Of a stretch of DNA of 64,000 nt, positions 42,549 to 52,000 are shown one piece after another. Under the pieces are notes generated by a model that saw only the letters and a list, made by a program, of their open reading frames with translations, was not told where the DNA came from and searched no databases. A program made the position numbers and the translations under genes. This stretch comes from Alphaproteobacteria bacterium (GTDB lineage: Bacteria; Myxococcota_A; UBA796; GCA-2862545). The DNA is taken from the NCBI GenBank assembly GCA_020632925.1, contig JACKER010000010.1, positions 248,001 through 312,000 on the forward strand, read 5' to 3'. The first letter of the stretch is position 1, and each line of letters opens with the position of its first letter.

Positions 42549-44218
42549 GGCGCCGCCCAGTCGCACAGCGTCGGGAGCAGCCCCGCCAACACCTGCTCCC
42601 GACAGGTCGCCCGACGGGGCTTGCCGCTCGTCGTCCGCGGGATCCGGCGCGGACCGACGACCACCACGCGCGCCGCCGCGAAGCCCGCCTCCCGCCGCAC
42701 GGCCTCCCAGGCCCCTCGCGCGAGCGCGTCGAGATCGCACGGCGGGCGGCGTGGGGCCTCGACGACCAGCACGACGTCCTCCTCCTCGCCGCGCTCGACC
42801 GCGAAGGCACAGGCCAGCTCGCCGCCCGCGACCGCCGCCGCCGCGCGCTCCACGTCGTGCGCGTACACGTTGCGACCACGGACCAGCAGGAGCTCCGCGC
42901 GGCGCCCCGTCACCACGAGCTCGCCGTCGTCCAGCAGCCCGAGGTCGCCGGTCGCGAGCCACCCGCGCCCCTCGCCCTCGAGCCAGCGGTCGAAGCGCTC
43001 CCCGTCGTCGCCCTCGAGCGTGCCCCAGGACACGGACGGCCCGCGGACCCAGATCTCGCCCACGACACGGTCCGGCACGACGCGCCCGTCCACGACGACG
43101 CGAACCTCGGTGCCGGGTGCGGGCGTCCCGCAGCTCACGCGGGTCCGCGCCCCGTCCACGACCGTGCGTGGGGTCGTCCACGCACGCGCGCAGGTGACGA
43201 CCAGCGTGGCCTCGGCCAACCCGTAGCAGGGCGCGAAGGCCCTCGGGTCGAAGCCTCGGGGCCCGAAGCGCTCGGCGAAGCGCGCCAGCGTGTCGGCCCG
43301 CACGGGCTCGGCGCCGCAGTAGACGAGGCGCAGCGAGGACAGGTCCAGCTCGGGCAACACCTCGTCGCCCACGCGGTCCAGGCAGTGGCGGAGCCCGAAG
43401 TCCGGGCACGGCGTCCCCTCCGCGCGGTAGCGGGTGACGGCGAGCAGCCAGGTCGCAGGGTTCTTGAGGAACTCGAGCGGCGGCAGGAGCGCCGTGTGCG
43501 CCCGTCGCCACAGGCCGTGCAACACGCCGCCCACGAGCCCCATGTCGTGCTGCGGGGGCAACCAGCACACACCGGGGCCGACGTCGACGCCGTGCGCGAT
43601 GGCCGCGAGGTTCGCGAGGATCTGCCCGTGCGCGAGCACCACGCCCTTGGGGTCGCCCGTCGAGCCCGACGTGTACTGCACGATGGCGGGGTCGGCACCG
43701 ACGATCGCGGGTGGACGCCAGTCCTCGGCCTCGCCGGCCACCGCGAGCCCCAGCGTGACCGGGTGCAGGCCGTCGGCCGCCGGGTCGTCCGGGTCCGCGA
43801 CCAACAGCGCGGCCGCACCCGACCGACGCACGACGACCGCCGCGCGCTCCCGGGCGGCCCCTCTCCGCGCGAGCGGCACGGGCACGGCGACCGCACCGGC
43901 GTAGAGGCAGCCGAGCAGCCCGACGACGAAGTCCAGCCCCGCGGGCACGCCGAGCACCACCCGCCGACCGCCGAGGTCCCGAGCCACCAACCCGGCGGCC
44001 AGCGCACGCGCCCGGCGGTCCAGCGACGCCGCGTCCAGCTCGGCGCTCGGCGTCCGCCCGTCGGCCAGCCAGGTGTAGAGCGGCAGGTCCCCGCACCCCT
44101 CGGCCACGCCGCGCGCCAGGTCCACCAGCGTGTTCGGTTCCAGACCTTCCCCCCGCGACAACGTCACGCCGCGGGCGGGAGCGCACCATCGCCCGAGCGT
44201 GCGGTCCGCTCGTCGCAT
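42545..44218 (-). CDS. Fatty acyl-AMP ligase (FAAL)
   Basis: 557 residues. Adenylate-forming enzyme signatures are VQYTSGSTGDPKGVVLAHGQ (about 180-200), LPPQHDMGLVGG, CYGLAEATL, WLATGDLGLL and the C-terminal RTTSGKPRR lysine motif. The combination CWLPPQHDMGL is characteristic of FAALs, which activate free fatty acids as acyl-AMP and load them onto ACP rather than CoA. First gene of a five-gene minus-strand cluster and divergent from a sensor kinase gene 44 bases away. The ATG at 44218 is used, although residue 18 (GTG, VTLSRGEG) could be the true start. Confidence 0.9.
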   Translation of the reverse strand: MRRADRTLGRWCAPARGVTLSRGEGLEPNTLVDLARGVAEGCGDLPLYTWLADGRTPSAELDAASLDRRARALAAGLVARDLGGRRVVLGVPAGLDFVVGLLGCLYAGAVAVPVPLARRGAARERAAVVVRRSGAAALLVADPDDPAADGLHPVTLGLAVAGEAEDWRPPAIVGADPAIVQYTSGSTGDPKGVVLAHGQILANLAAIAHGVDVGPGVCWLPPQHDMGLVGGVLHGLWRRAHTALLPPLEFLKNPATWLLAVTRYRAEGTPCPDFGLRHCLDRVGDEVLPELDLSSLRLVYCGAEPVRADTLARFAERFGPRGFDPRAFAPCYGLAEATLVVTCARAWTTPRTVVDGARTRVSCGTPAPGTEVRVVVDGRVVPDRVVGEIWVRGPSVSWGTLEGDDGERFDRWLEGEGRGWLATGDLGLLDDGELVVTGRRAELLLVRGRNVYAHDVERAAAAVAGGELACAFAVERGEEEDVVLVVEAPRRPPCDLDALARGAWEAVRREAGFAAARVVVVGPRRIPRTTSGKPRRATCREQVLAGLLPTLCDWAAP

Positions 44219-44262
44219 GGGGATGCGACGGACAGCGGCGGGGAGCGTGGCAAGCTGACGCG

Positions 44263-46944
44263 ATGCTGCTCGTCGCCCCAGCCCTCGCGGCCGAGCTGCA
44301 CCAGGAGGTCTACGACGCCCGCGACGGCGTCCGTGCCCCGGTGCAGGACCTGGCGCTCGACGCGCGCGGGCGGCTGTGGGCGGCCACCGGCGAGGGGCTG
44401 CTCGTGCTCGAGGGCGACGCGCTGCGGCCCGCGCCCGTCCACCTCTCCGCCTGGGACCGGGTGGTGGCGGTGGGCGACGAGATCTGGGCGGTGGACGCCG
44501 CGCGGCAGCCCTGGCGGATCACGCCGGAGGGTGCCGTGCCCGTGGCCCACGCTCCCTTCGAAGCCGTGCGCGACCTGGGCGCCGACGATCGAGGCCGTCC
44601 CTGGGTCGTCGACGGCGCCGGGCGCGCCTGGATCGGACCCGACTGGCAGGCGCTGCCCACGCCGGGCGCGGTGGTCTGCGTGGACGCGATGGCCGGGCTG
44701 CTGGCGGGGGCGGGCGGGCTCTGGCGGTCGGACGGGAGCGCGGTGCTGGCGCTCGACGGCGCTCCCGACGAGGTCCTGGGCCTGCCCGACGGACGCGCGC
44801 TGGTACGCGACGCAGGGCGCGTGCGGCTCGTGGAGGGAGGTGCCGTACGGACGCTCGTGGACGGCCGGGCGGCGACCGTGCGGGCGCTCGCGCGCGGGCC
44901 CGGCGTGGCGTGGGCGGCCCTCGACGGCGTGGTGCTGCGGGTCGACGAGAGCGGGGTGGAGACGCTGCGGGTGGCGGGGCTGGAGCGCGCGAGCGGGCTG
45001 CTCGTGGACGGCGACGGCGGGCTGTGGACGGGGGCGGCGCGGACGCTCGTGCACCTGCCGGCCCCCGAGGTGTACGTGTGGCGGCCCCAGGACGGGCTCC
45101 CGCGCGACCCGGGGCGCTTCCTGGCGCCCGTGGACGGCGGCGTGGTGGCGACGAGCTGGTACGGGCTGGGCGGCGTGGACGCGGACGGGGCGTGGACGGC
45201 CGAGGGTGTGGGCGCCGCGGGTCAGATCTGCGTCGGCCCCGACGGTGTGCCCTCGACGCTCGTGGCCTGGACCGGGGAGACGCCGACGCCCGCTCGGATC
45301 GTGGGGCGCGAGGTGATCGCGCTCGACGTGACCTTCCCGGGCGAGGGGCCGAACAACTGGGCCGAGGGCTGCGTCGCGGGCGAGGACGGCGTGTGGCACG
45401 TGACGCGCGGGGGCCTGGTGCTCGTGCCGCCCGAGGGGCCCGCGCGCTGGGTCGCACCCCTGCCCTTCCCGGTCGACGCGCTGATCCGGACCAAGCGGGT
45501 GGCGATCCTCGACGGCGAGCTCTGGCTGACGGTCCGTACGGAGGCCTTCCACGCGCGCATCGCGGACCTGCTGCGCGGGGCTCCGAGCTGGTCGCGGGAG
45601 GCCGTGACGGACAGCGGTCGGCCCGACCGGCAGATCCTGGCGCTGCAGCCCGCGGGCGGCACGCTCTGGGCGCTGTCGCGGTGGGAGGGGCTGCTGCGAC
45701 GCGACGCGGGGAGCTGGGAGCGGGTCGGGCAGCCCGTCGACGACCTGCTGCTCACCGGCCTGCACGCGGAGGACGACGGCCTGTGGCTGCTCGGCGCCCG
45801 CCCGCTCGCGCACGTCGACGCGCAGCTCCGGCCCACCGTCACGCTCTCGGCGTGGCACGGCGTCCCTCCCGGCCTGGTCACCGACGCGGTCACGAGCCCC
45901 GACGGGAGCCTGTGGGTGGCCGCGGACGGCGCGCTCGTCCACCTCCCGCCCGCGACCTGGCAGGCGCGGCCCGATCTCCCCGTGCGCCTCGAGGAGATCC
46001 TCGTGGACGACGAGCCCGTGGCCGCTGGGGCCCTCCGACTGTCGCCCGGTGAGCGCCTCGAGGTCACGCTCGCGGTCGACGCCCCGCGCGCGTCCCGCGC
46101 CGTCCGCTACCGCCTGCGCGACGGCGAGCGGACCGTGCCCAGCGAGCGTCGGGTGGCCCTGGGCGCGCTCGACGCCGGCCACCACGCGCTGCGCTTCGAG
46201 GCCACCGTGGACGGGCGGACCTGGTCCTCGGTGCCCGCCGCGCTCGACGTGGAGGTGCTGGCACCCTGGTGGCGGCGGACGAGCACCTGGGTCCTCGCGG
46301 GTGTGGGGCTGCTGGCCGGGTTCGCGGGCGTGGCCCGGGTGCGCGAGCGTCGCGTGCGGCGGGAGGCCGAGCTCCGGGAGCGCTTCCGCCACGACCTGCA
46401 CGACACCGTCGCCGCCACGCTCGCCGCGATGGAGCTGTCCGCGCGGACGGCCGCGGGCGGGGACCGGGCGGACGCGGCGCTGCGCGGGCTCGCCGACCAG
46501 AGCGCCCGCCTGCGGAGGGCCGTCGTCGGCATCGACTGGTCCCTGCGCGACGGCAGCGCCCGGCTGGACGCGCTCTCGCTGCACCTGCTCGACCACGCGC
46601 GGAGCCTGTTCGCGCACGCCGACCTGCGCTGGTCCTCCCCACGCCCGCTGCCCGAGGTGCCGCTGCGGCTCGAGGTCGTGCGCGAGATCCAGCTCGTGGT
46701 GACGCAGGCGCTGGACAACGCCGCGCGGCACGCCGGCGCGAAGACCGTGTGGCTCACGCTGGCGCCGGTCGAGGAGCGCTGGTCGTTCACGGTCCGGGAC
46801 GACGGGCGCGGCTTCGACCCCAAGACCGTCCGCCACGGGCTCGGGCTCGACTCGATGCGCGCCCGGGCATCGCGCGTGAGCGCAGGGCTCACCATCGTCT
46901 CCGGCCCATCGGGCACGACGGTCACCGTCGTCTTCGACCCGTGA
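44263..46944 (+). CDS. Sensor histidine kinase with periplasmic beta-propeller domain
   Basis: 893 residues. A short signal-like N terminus (MLLVAPALAAEL) precedes a large extracytoplasmic region (about 12-580) of repeated LALDARGRLWAATGEGLLVL-type blades, the two-component regulator propeller pattern. A Y_Y_Y-like segment (about 590-665) and one membrane span (about 670-690, STWVLAGVGLLAGFAGV) follow. The kinase core is of the HisKA_3 type with FRHDLHDTVAATL (His713) and an HATPase domain with VTQALDNAARHAGA and RDDGRGFD then GLGLDSMRARA. It pairs with the NarL-type regulator 19 bases downstream. The divergent position next to the acyl/oxoamine cluster suggests a regulatory link, unproven. 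Confidence 0.88.
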   Translation: MLLVAPALAAELHQEVYDARDGVRAPVQDLALDARGRLWAATGEGLLVLEGDALRPAPVHLSAWDRVVAVGDEIWAVDAARQPWRITPEGAVPVAHAPFEAVRDLGADDRGRPWVVDGAGRAWIGPDWQALPTPGAVVCVDAMAGLLAGAGGLWRSDGSAVLALDGAPDEVLGLPDGRALVRDAGRVRLVEGGAVRTLVDGRAATVRALARGPGVAWAALDGVVLRVDESGVETLRVAGLERASGLLVDGDGGLWTGAARTLVHLPAPEVYVWRPQDGLPRDPGRFLAPVDGGVVATSWYGLGGVDADGAWTAEGVGAAGQICVGPDGVPSTLVAWTGETPTPARIVGREVIALDVTFPGEGPNNWAEGCVAGEDGVWHVTRGGLVLVPPEGPARWVAPLPFPVDALIRTKRVAILDGELWLTVRTEAFHARIADLLRGAPSWSREAVTDSGRPDRQILALQPAGGTLWALSRWEGLLRRDAGSWERVGQPVDDLLLTGLHAEDDGLWLLGARPLAHVDAQLRPTVTLSAWHGVPPGLVTDAVTSPDGSLWVAADGALVHLPPATWQARPDLPVRLEEILVDDEPVAAGALRLSPGERLEVTLAVDAPRASRAVRYRLRDGERTVPSERRVALGALDAGHHALRFEATVDGRTWSSVPAALDVEVLAPWWRRTSTWVLAGVGLLAGFAGVARVRERRVRREAELRERFRHDLHDTVAATLAAMELSARTAAGGDRADAALRGLADQSARLRRAVVGIDWSLRDGSARLDALSLHLLDHARSLFAHADLRWSSPRPLPEVPLRLEVVREIQLVVTQALDNAARHAGAKTVWLTLAPVEERWSFTVRDDGRGFDPKTVRHGLGLDSMRARASRVSAGLTIVSGPSGTTVTVVFDP

Positions 46945-46963
46945 GGGGTTACCGGTCCGTCCG

Positions 46964-47623
46964 ATGACGCTGCGCATCGCCCACGTCGAGGACCACGCCG
47001 GGTACCGGGCCTCCCTGGCCGAGGCGGTCGATCGTGTCGACGGCATCGAGCTGTGCGGCGGGTGGGACCGCGCCGAGAGCGCGCTGCGCGCCGCCCGAGA
47101 GCACCCGCCCGAGGCGCCGCCCTGGGACGTGCTGTTGATGGACCTCGATCTCCCGGGGATGCACGGCACCGAGGCGATCACGGCGTTCAAGGCGCTCTGG
47201 CCGTCGCTCCAGGTCGTGGTGCTCACGGTGTTCGACGACCCGCCGGTCATCGTGCGCGCCATCTCCGCGGGCGCGGACGGGTACCTGCTGAAGGGCGCGC
47301 GGATCGAGGAGCTCCTCGAGCAGCTTCGGGTGCTGTCGGACGGGGGCGCCGCGATGTCGCCGAGCGTGGCGCGCTGCGTGCTCGGCCTGCTGCGCGAGAG
47401 CCGCCCGCGCCTGCTGCGCCCGCCACCGCCGGTCGCGCTCACCCAGCGCCAGAAGGAGGTGCTCGCCTGCCTCGCGGACGGCATGAGCTACGAGCGCATC
47501 GCCGACGAGATGCAGATCAGCGTCAACACCGTCCGCACCCACGTCCGCCGGCTCTATGACGCGCTCCAGGTCGAGGGCGCCGCCGAGGCCGTCAGCAAGG
47601 CGTTCCGCCACCGCCTGCTGTGA
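46964..47623 (+). CDS. NarL/FixJ-family response regulator
   Basis: 219 residues. The receiver domain (1-125) has the acidic pair ED (9-10), phosphoacceptor Asp60 in LLMDLDLPG, TVFDDP and the conserved Lys in GYLLKGAR. A LuxR-type helix-turn-helix (about 155-215) reads LTQRQKEVLACLADGMSYER then VNTVRTHVRRLYDAL. Partner of the upstream kinase. Its 3' end overlaps the convergent methyltransferase gene by 32 bases. Confidence 0.93.
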   Translation: MTLRIAHVEDHAGYRASLAEAVDRVDGIELCGGWDRAESALRAAREHPPEAPPWDVLLMDLDLPGMHGTEAITAFKALWPSLQVVVLTVFDDPPVIVRAISAGADGYLLKGARIEELLEQLRVLSDGGAAMSPSVARCVLGLLRESRPRLLRPPPPVALTQRQKEVLACLADGMSYERIADEMQISVNTVRTHVRRLYDALQVEGAAEAVSKAFRHRLL

Positions 47624-48098
47624 CGTTGGAATAGAGCCGGACGCGGTTCGCCTCGATGGGGCGGACGGAGACGTAGCCGGGCTCGATCTCCGTCGGACCG
47701 AGGCCGAAGGGCGCCAACGTGCCACACACGTCGGCCTCGCGGCTCGCGAGGTGGCAGACCCAGGTGGGCAGGGTCAGGTCGCCCCGGGCCAGCACCCGCA
47801 GCGCTGTGAACAGCTGCGAGAGCGTCACCTTCCAGAACGGCGGGTCCACCAGGATCGCGTCGAAGGTCTGCGCCAGCGGCGTGGGCCGGTACAGGTCCCA
47901 GCGACGAAACCCGGGGACGGAGGCGAACCGCTCGTCCACCTCGAGCAGCGTCACCGCCCTCCCGCGGTCCGCCAGCGCGCGCGCGACCGTGGGCGCACAC
48001 AGGCAGCAGGGCCGGTCGTAGACCTCGAGCAGGTCGGCCAGCCGCGCGACCGTCGGCGGGTCGAAGAAGTACTGCTCTCGCTGGTGATCCTCGTGCAT
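47592..48098 (-). CDS. Methyltransferase with DPPF motif (probable N6-adenine/EEF1AKMT-like)
   Basis: 168 residues from the ATG at 48098 (MHEDHQREQYFFD). The pattern QYFFDPPTVARLADLL at the N terminus, VTLLEVDERF (acidic loop) and DAILVDPPFW (catalytic DPPF) match small N6-adenine-type methyltransferases related to the protein-lysine methyltransferase EEF1AKMT1. The substrate could be nucleic acid or protein. A longer open frame to 49067 is antisense to the lipoprotein gene and discarded. It is divergent from that gene across only 21 bases. Confidence 0.78.
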   Translation of the reverse strand: MHEDHQREQYFFDPPTVARLADLLEVYDRPCCLCAPTVARALADRGRAVTLLEVDERFASVPGFRRWDLYRPTPLAQTFDAILVDPPFWKVTLSQLFTALRVLARGDLTLPTWVCHLASREADVCGTLAPFGLGPTEIEPGYVSVRPIEANRVRLYSNVTAGGGGTPC

Positions 48099-48119
48099 GG
48101 GGCAACGTATCCTACGCCC

Positions 48120-49058
48120 ATGTCTGCGCTCCTCGCCCTGCTGGTCGGCTGCCACCCGTCGCCGGAGCCCACGCCACCGGGCACACCGACCACCACGGAC
48201 ACGAACACCTGGTCGCATGGCTACTGTCCGGAAGCCTGCTGCTACTCCGACCCGTGCCCGGAGCTGGAGGAGTCGCTCGTCCCGCACCCGACCCTCGCGA
48301 TCGACGAGGATCTCGTGCTGTCCTCCGCCTACGAGTGCAGCGTGCGGGACAGGGTCGTGGTGAGGGTCGACGGCGTGACCGGGACCACCACGACCGACGA
48401 CTTCGGTGCGGTCTTCCACCCGGACGCACCGCTGTCGCCCGGGACGTCCTACGCCTACCAGGTGGTGGGCGACGGTGTCTGCTGGACGCCGGTCTGCGGA
48501 TACTCCTGCGAGCTCGACGTGGCGAGCACCTTCACCACCTGGGACGTGGTGGACACAGGGCCGAGCGTGGGGACGACCTTCGCATTCTCGTGGTACCGCT
48601 GGGACTGGACCGAACCCTGGGGGGTCGATCCGTTGCCCGTCGACCAGCTCCTGCTGGAGCTGGCGTCGGTGGACGGGCAGGACGCGACGCTCGTGGTGGC
48701 CTCGGGCTCGCACTACCCACCCACGGTCGACTGCGGCACCCGCGCGACGTGGCCCGCGTCCCTCGCCGCGAACCCCGTGCTCCGCGCCGCGGGCGACGTG
48801 AAGCTCCTCGCCGAAGGCACACCGATCGAGCTCGAGCAGGTCGAGATCTCCGCGCGGTTGGTGGAGGGTGGTGCCGCGTTGCGCGACCTGCACCTGCGCG
48901 CGCTGGCGGCCATGGAGCTGTTCGGCACCAGGACCTGCAACGTCAACCCGTGCGTCCCCTGCGCGAGCAGCCCGTCCGGAAGGTGCGTGGTCCTGGCGGG
49001 GGACACCACGTACTCCGCGGCCCCCAAGTCCGAGCTCGACCTCGCCACCTGCGACTGA
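48120..49058 (+). CDS. Lipoprotein of unknown function
   Basis: 312 residues from the ATG at 48120. Signal peptide MSALLALLVGC with lipobox LVGC (Cys11), then a Pro/Thr-rich linker and a Cys-rich segment (YCPEACCYSDPCPELEES). The central part (about 55-145) looks like an immunoglobulin- or fibronectin-like domain (LSPGTSYAYQVVGDGVCWTP). No catalytic residues are recognised. The kinase gene follows 20 bases downstream, so they probably share a transcript. Confidence 0.65.
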   Translation: MSALLALLVGCHPSPEPTPPGTPTTTDTNTWSHGYCPEACCYSDPCPELEESLVPHPTLAIDEDLVLSSAYECSVRDRVVVRVDGVTGTTTTDDFGAVFHPDAPLSPGTSYAYQVVGDGVCWTPVCGYSCELDVASTFTTWDVVDTGPSVGTTFAFSWYRWDWTEPWGVDPLPVDQLLLELASVDGQDATLVVASGSHYPPTVDCGTRATWPASLAANPVLRAAGDVKLLAEGTPIELEQVEISARLVEGGAALRDLHLRALAAMELFGTRTCNVNPCVPCASSPSGRCVVLAGDTTYSAAPKSELDLATCD

Positions 49059-49078
49059 GCGCGTCATGATGCCGGCAC

Positions 49079-52000
49079 ATGACCGGACAGACGCTCGGCG
49101 CGTTCACCCTCCACGCACCGGTCGCCCGCGGCGGCATGGGAGAGGTGTGGTCCGCCCGCGACCCCGACGGCAAGCGCGTCGCCATCAAGGTGATCAGCGG
49201 CGCCCACCCGGCGCTCGCGGAGGCCATGCGGCGCGAGATCCAGGTGGTGGCGGGGCTCGACCACCCGCACGTCGTGCCGATCCTCGACACGGGCGAGGTC
49301 CCGGAGGGCGTCACCGACGCGCCCGTGGGGTCGCCCTGGTTCGCGATGCCCTGGCTGGCCGGCGGCAGCATCGCCGACGAGCCGCCCATGGACTGGGTCG
49401 AGCTCCGCGACCTGTTGCTGAGCCTGCTCGGCGCGCTCGCCCACGCCCACGCGCGCGGCGTGCTGCACCGCGATCTGAAGCCCGCGAACGTGTTGCTGGA
49501 CGCGGCCCGGGAGCCGATGCTCGTGGACTTCGGCATCGGCGTGCGCCAGGTCCTCGCGGACACGCCGGACAAGCCCACGCGCGGTGGCACCCCGGGCGTC
49601 ATGGCGCCCGAGCAGTCCCGCGGCTGGTGGTGGGCAGAGGGCCCGTGGACCGATCTGTACGCGCTGGGCCTGCTCGCGTGGACGGTCGCCAGCGGCCGAT
49701 CCGCGTTCTCCGCCGAGACGGTGCAGGTCTGGCGCCAGATCCAGGACTCGCGCGACCTGCCGCCGCTCCGCCCCCGGTACCCGGTCCCGGCGGGCTTCGA
49801 GGGCTGGATCCGGACCTGCGCCGCGCGCGATCCGGCCGAGCGATTCCGCATGGCAGCCGACGCGAGGCGCGTGCTGTCCGCGCTCGACGATCCGAACACG
49901 GCGCCGATGGCCCGGGTGGTCGGGTCCCTCCTCGACGACGGCACCGCCACCTGGACGCCGTCGCTGGACGGGCCCGAGGCCGACGACGGGCCGACCACGT
50001 TCACGGAAGAGGTACTGCGGCCATCCGTCGCGGGGGTGGCGCTGCCGGCGGTCGCGCCGCACCCCATGCGCCGCCAGATCCACGGCGCGCCCACGCTGGC
50101 GCCGCTGCGGGTCGTGTCGCTGGTCGGTCGTACGACGGAGCGGCAGGCGCTGTGGGGGTTGCTGCGCGGCGCCCTCTCCGGCGGAGTGCGTGCCGCCGTG
50201 ATCGAGGGCGCGGGCGGCGTGGGCAAGTCGCACCTCGCGCGGTGGGTCACCGAGCACGCGGCCGAGCTCGGGGCCGCCTGGCCGATCCGTATCCGGGCGC
50301 GGATCGACGGCTCGGGCGGTCTGGAGGACGCGCTCGAGGACCTGCTCCACCTGCGGGACGCCACCGACGACGACGAGACCCGCCGGCGGATCGAAGCGCT
50401 CGTGCCCGCCCACGCCGCCGACGCCCTGGCCCTGTGGCGTGGAGAGATTCCGCCGGAGCGACGGTCCGCGGTGCTCCGGAGCGTGATGGCAGAGCGCGCG
50501 GGACGCCCGATCCTGCTGTGGGTCGACGACGCTCACGCCGATCCACAGGCGGTCCGCTTCGTGAAGGACTGGGTCGACGCGGCGGGTCCACCCGCGCTGC
50601 TCGTGCTGACGGTCCGCTCCGACCGCCGAGCGGAGGACCCGCTGGCGGACGAGCTCCTCGGGTCGCTCGGCGAGCACCGCCTGGCGCTCCCGCCGCTCGA
50701 CGACGTCGAACAGGCCGAGGTCGTGCGCCAGATCCTGCCCTGCGCCGCCGACCTGGTGGAGGACCTGGTCGGCCGGACCCACGGCCATCCGCTGCTCGCC
50801 GTCCACCTCCTGCTCGGGTGGATCCGCGCGGGCGAGCTCGTGCGGACGCCCGCCGGCTGGACCCGTGTGGCCGATGGCGAGACGGCGAGCCTGGAGAGCC
50901 TCTGGCGCGATCAGGCCCAGCGGGTGGCGCCCAGACCCGAGGAGCGCACGGCCCTGCAGGTCGCGCTGGCGCTCGGTCTCGAGGCGCCGCTGTCCGACTG
51001 GTCGGCGGTGTGCCTGCGCCTGGGAATCGAACCGCCCCGCTCGTTGTTGCCGCGGCTGGTGGCCGAGGGCATGGCGCGGATCGACCGGGAGAACGACCGC
51101 CTGGTGTTCGTCCACGCCTCGCTGCGCGACACCCTGGCGACCGACCTGCCCGCACCGATCCACGCCGCCTGCGCGGAGCACCTCCAGCCACGCGACGCCG
51201 CGGCCGACCGGTGCGCCTGGCACCACCACCGCGCTGGTGACGTGGCACGGGCGGTGGACGCGATGCTGCGTTCGGCCGACTGGTGGGGCTATCGCGACCT
51301 GCTCCGCCAGGAGCGCGCCCTCGACATCGCGCTCGAGTGGGCGCGGGAGCTGCCCGCCGACGACGAGCGCCAGATGCGGGCCCGGGTCCAGCGCGCGCGG
51401 ATCGCGTACCTCCGCGACGACCACGCGCGCGTCGAGCAGGACGCCGCGGTGGTGATGTCCTGGGCGCGGACCCACGGCAACCGCCAGTACCTCCGGATCG
51501 CGCACCACCTGCGTGGCCTGGCCGCCAACCTCTCGCGGGACCGCGAGCGGGCGCTCGTGTGGTTCCAGCGAGCGCTGGCCTTCACCGACACCCCGCAGGC
51601 TCGCCAGCGCATCCTGGGCGAGGTGGCGAGCGTCCAGCTGAACCTGGGCCGGTTCCGGGACTGCCTGGCGTCCGTGGAGGAGGCGCTGGCGCTCGAGGAC
51701 TTCGACGCCCAGACCCGGGTCTGGATCGCGCTGTACGGGGTGGCGGCCCTCGTGGAGCTCGGGCGGGCGGACGAGGCGGCCGAGCAGCTCGCGGTGCAGG
51801 AGGCCGCGGCCGGCGCCCTCGGCTCGAGGCTCCAGCTCGCGCAGCTCGAGGCCGTGCGCGCCTCGCTGCTGGTGGAGCAGGGCGACCTCGAGGGGGCGGA
51901 CGCCGCGGTCCAACGGTCGCTGGAGCACTGGACCGCCAGCGGGCTGACCGCACCCAACACACGCCTGCTCGGCCGGTTGGTCGCGCTGTGGCTGGGGCGC

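Noticed and set aside
42549..44189. The acyl-CoA dehydrogenase frame extended to 1045 residues
   Set aside because: The upstream 540 residues are an Arg/Ala/Gly-rich shadow of the FAAL gene in another frame. The GTG at 42548 overlaps the FAAL stop as expected for coupling.
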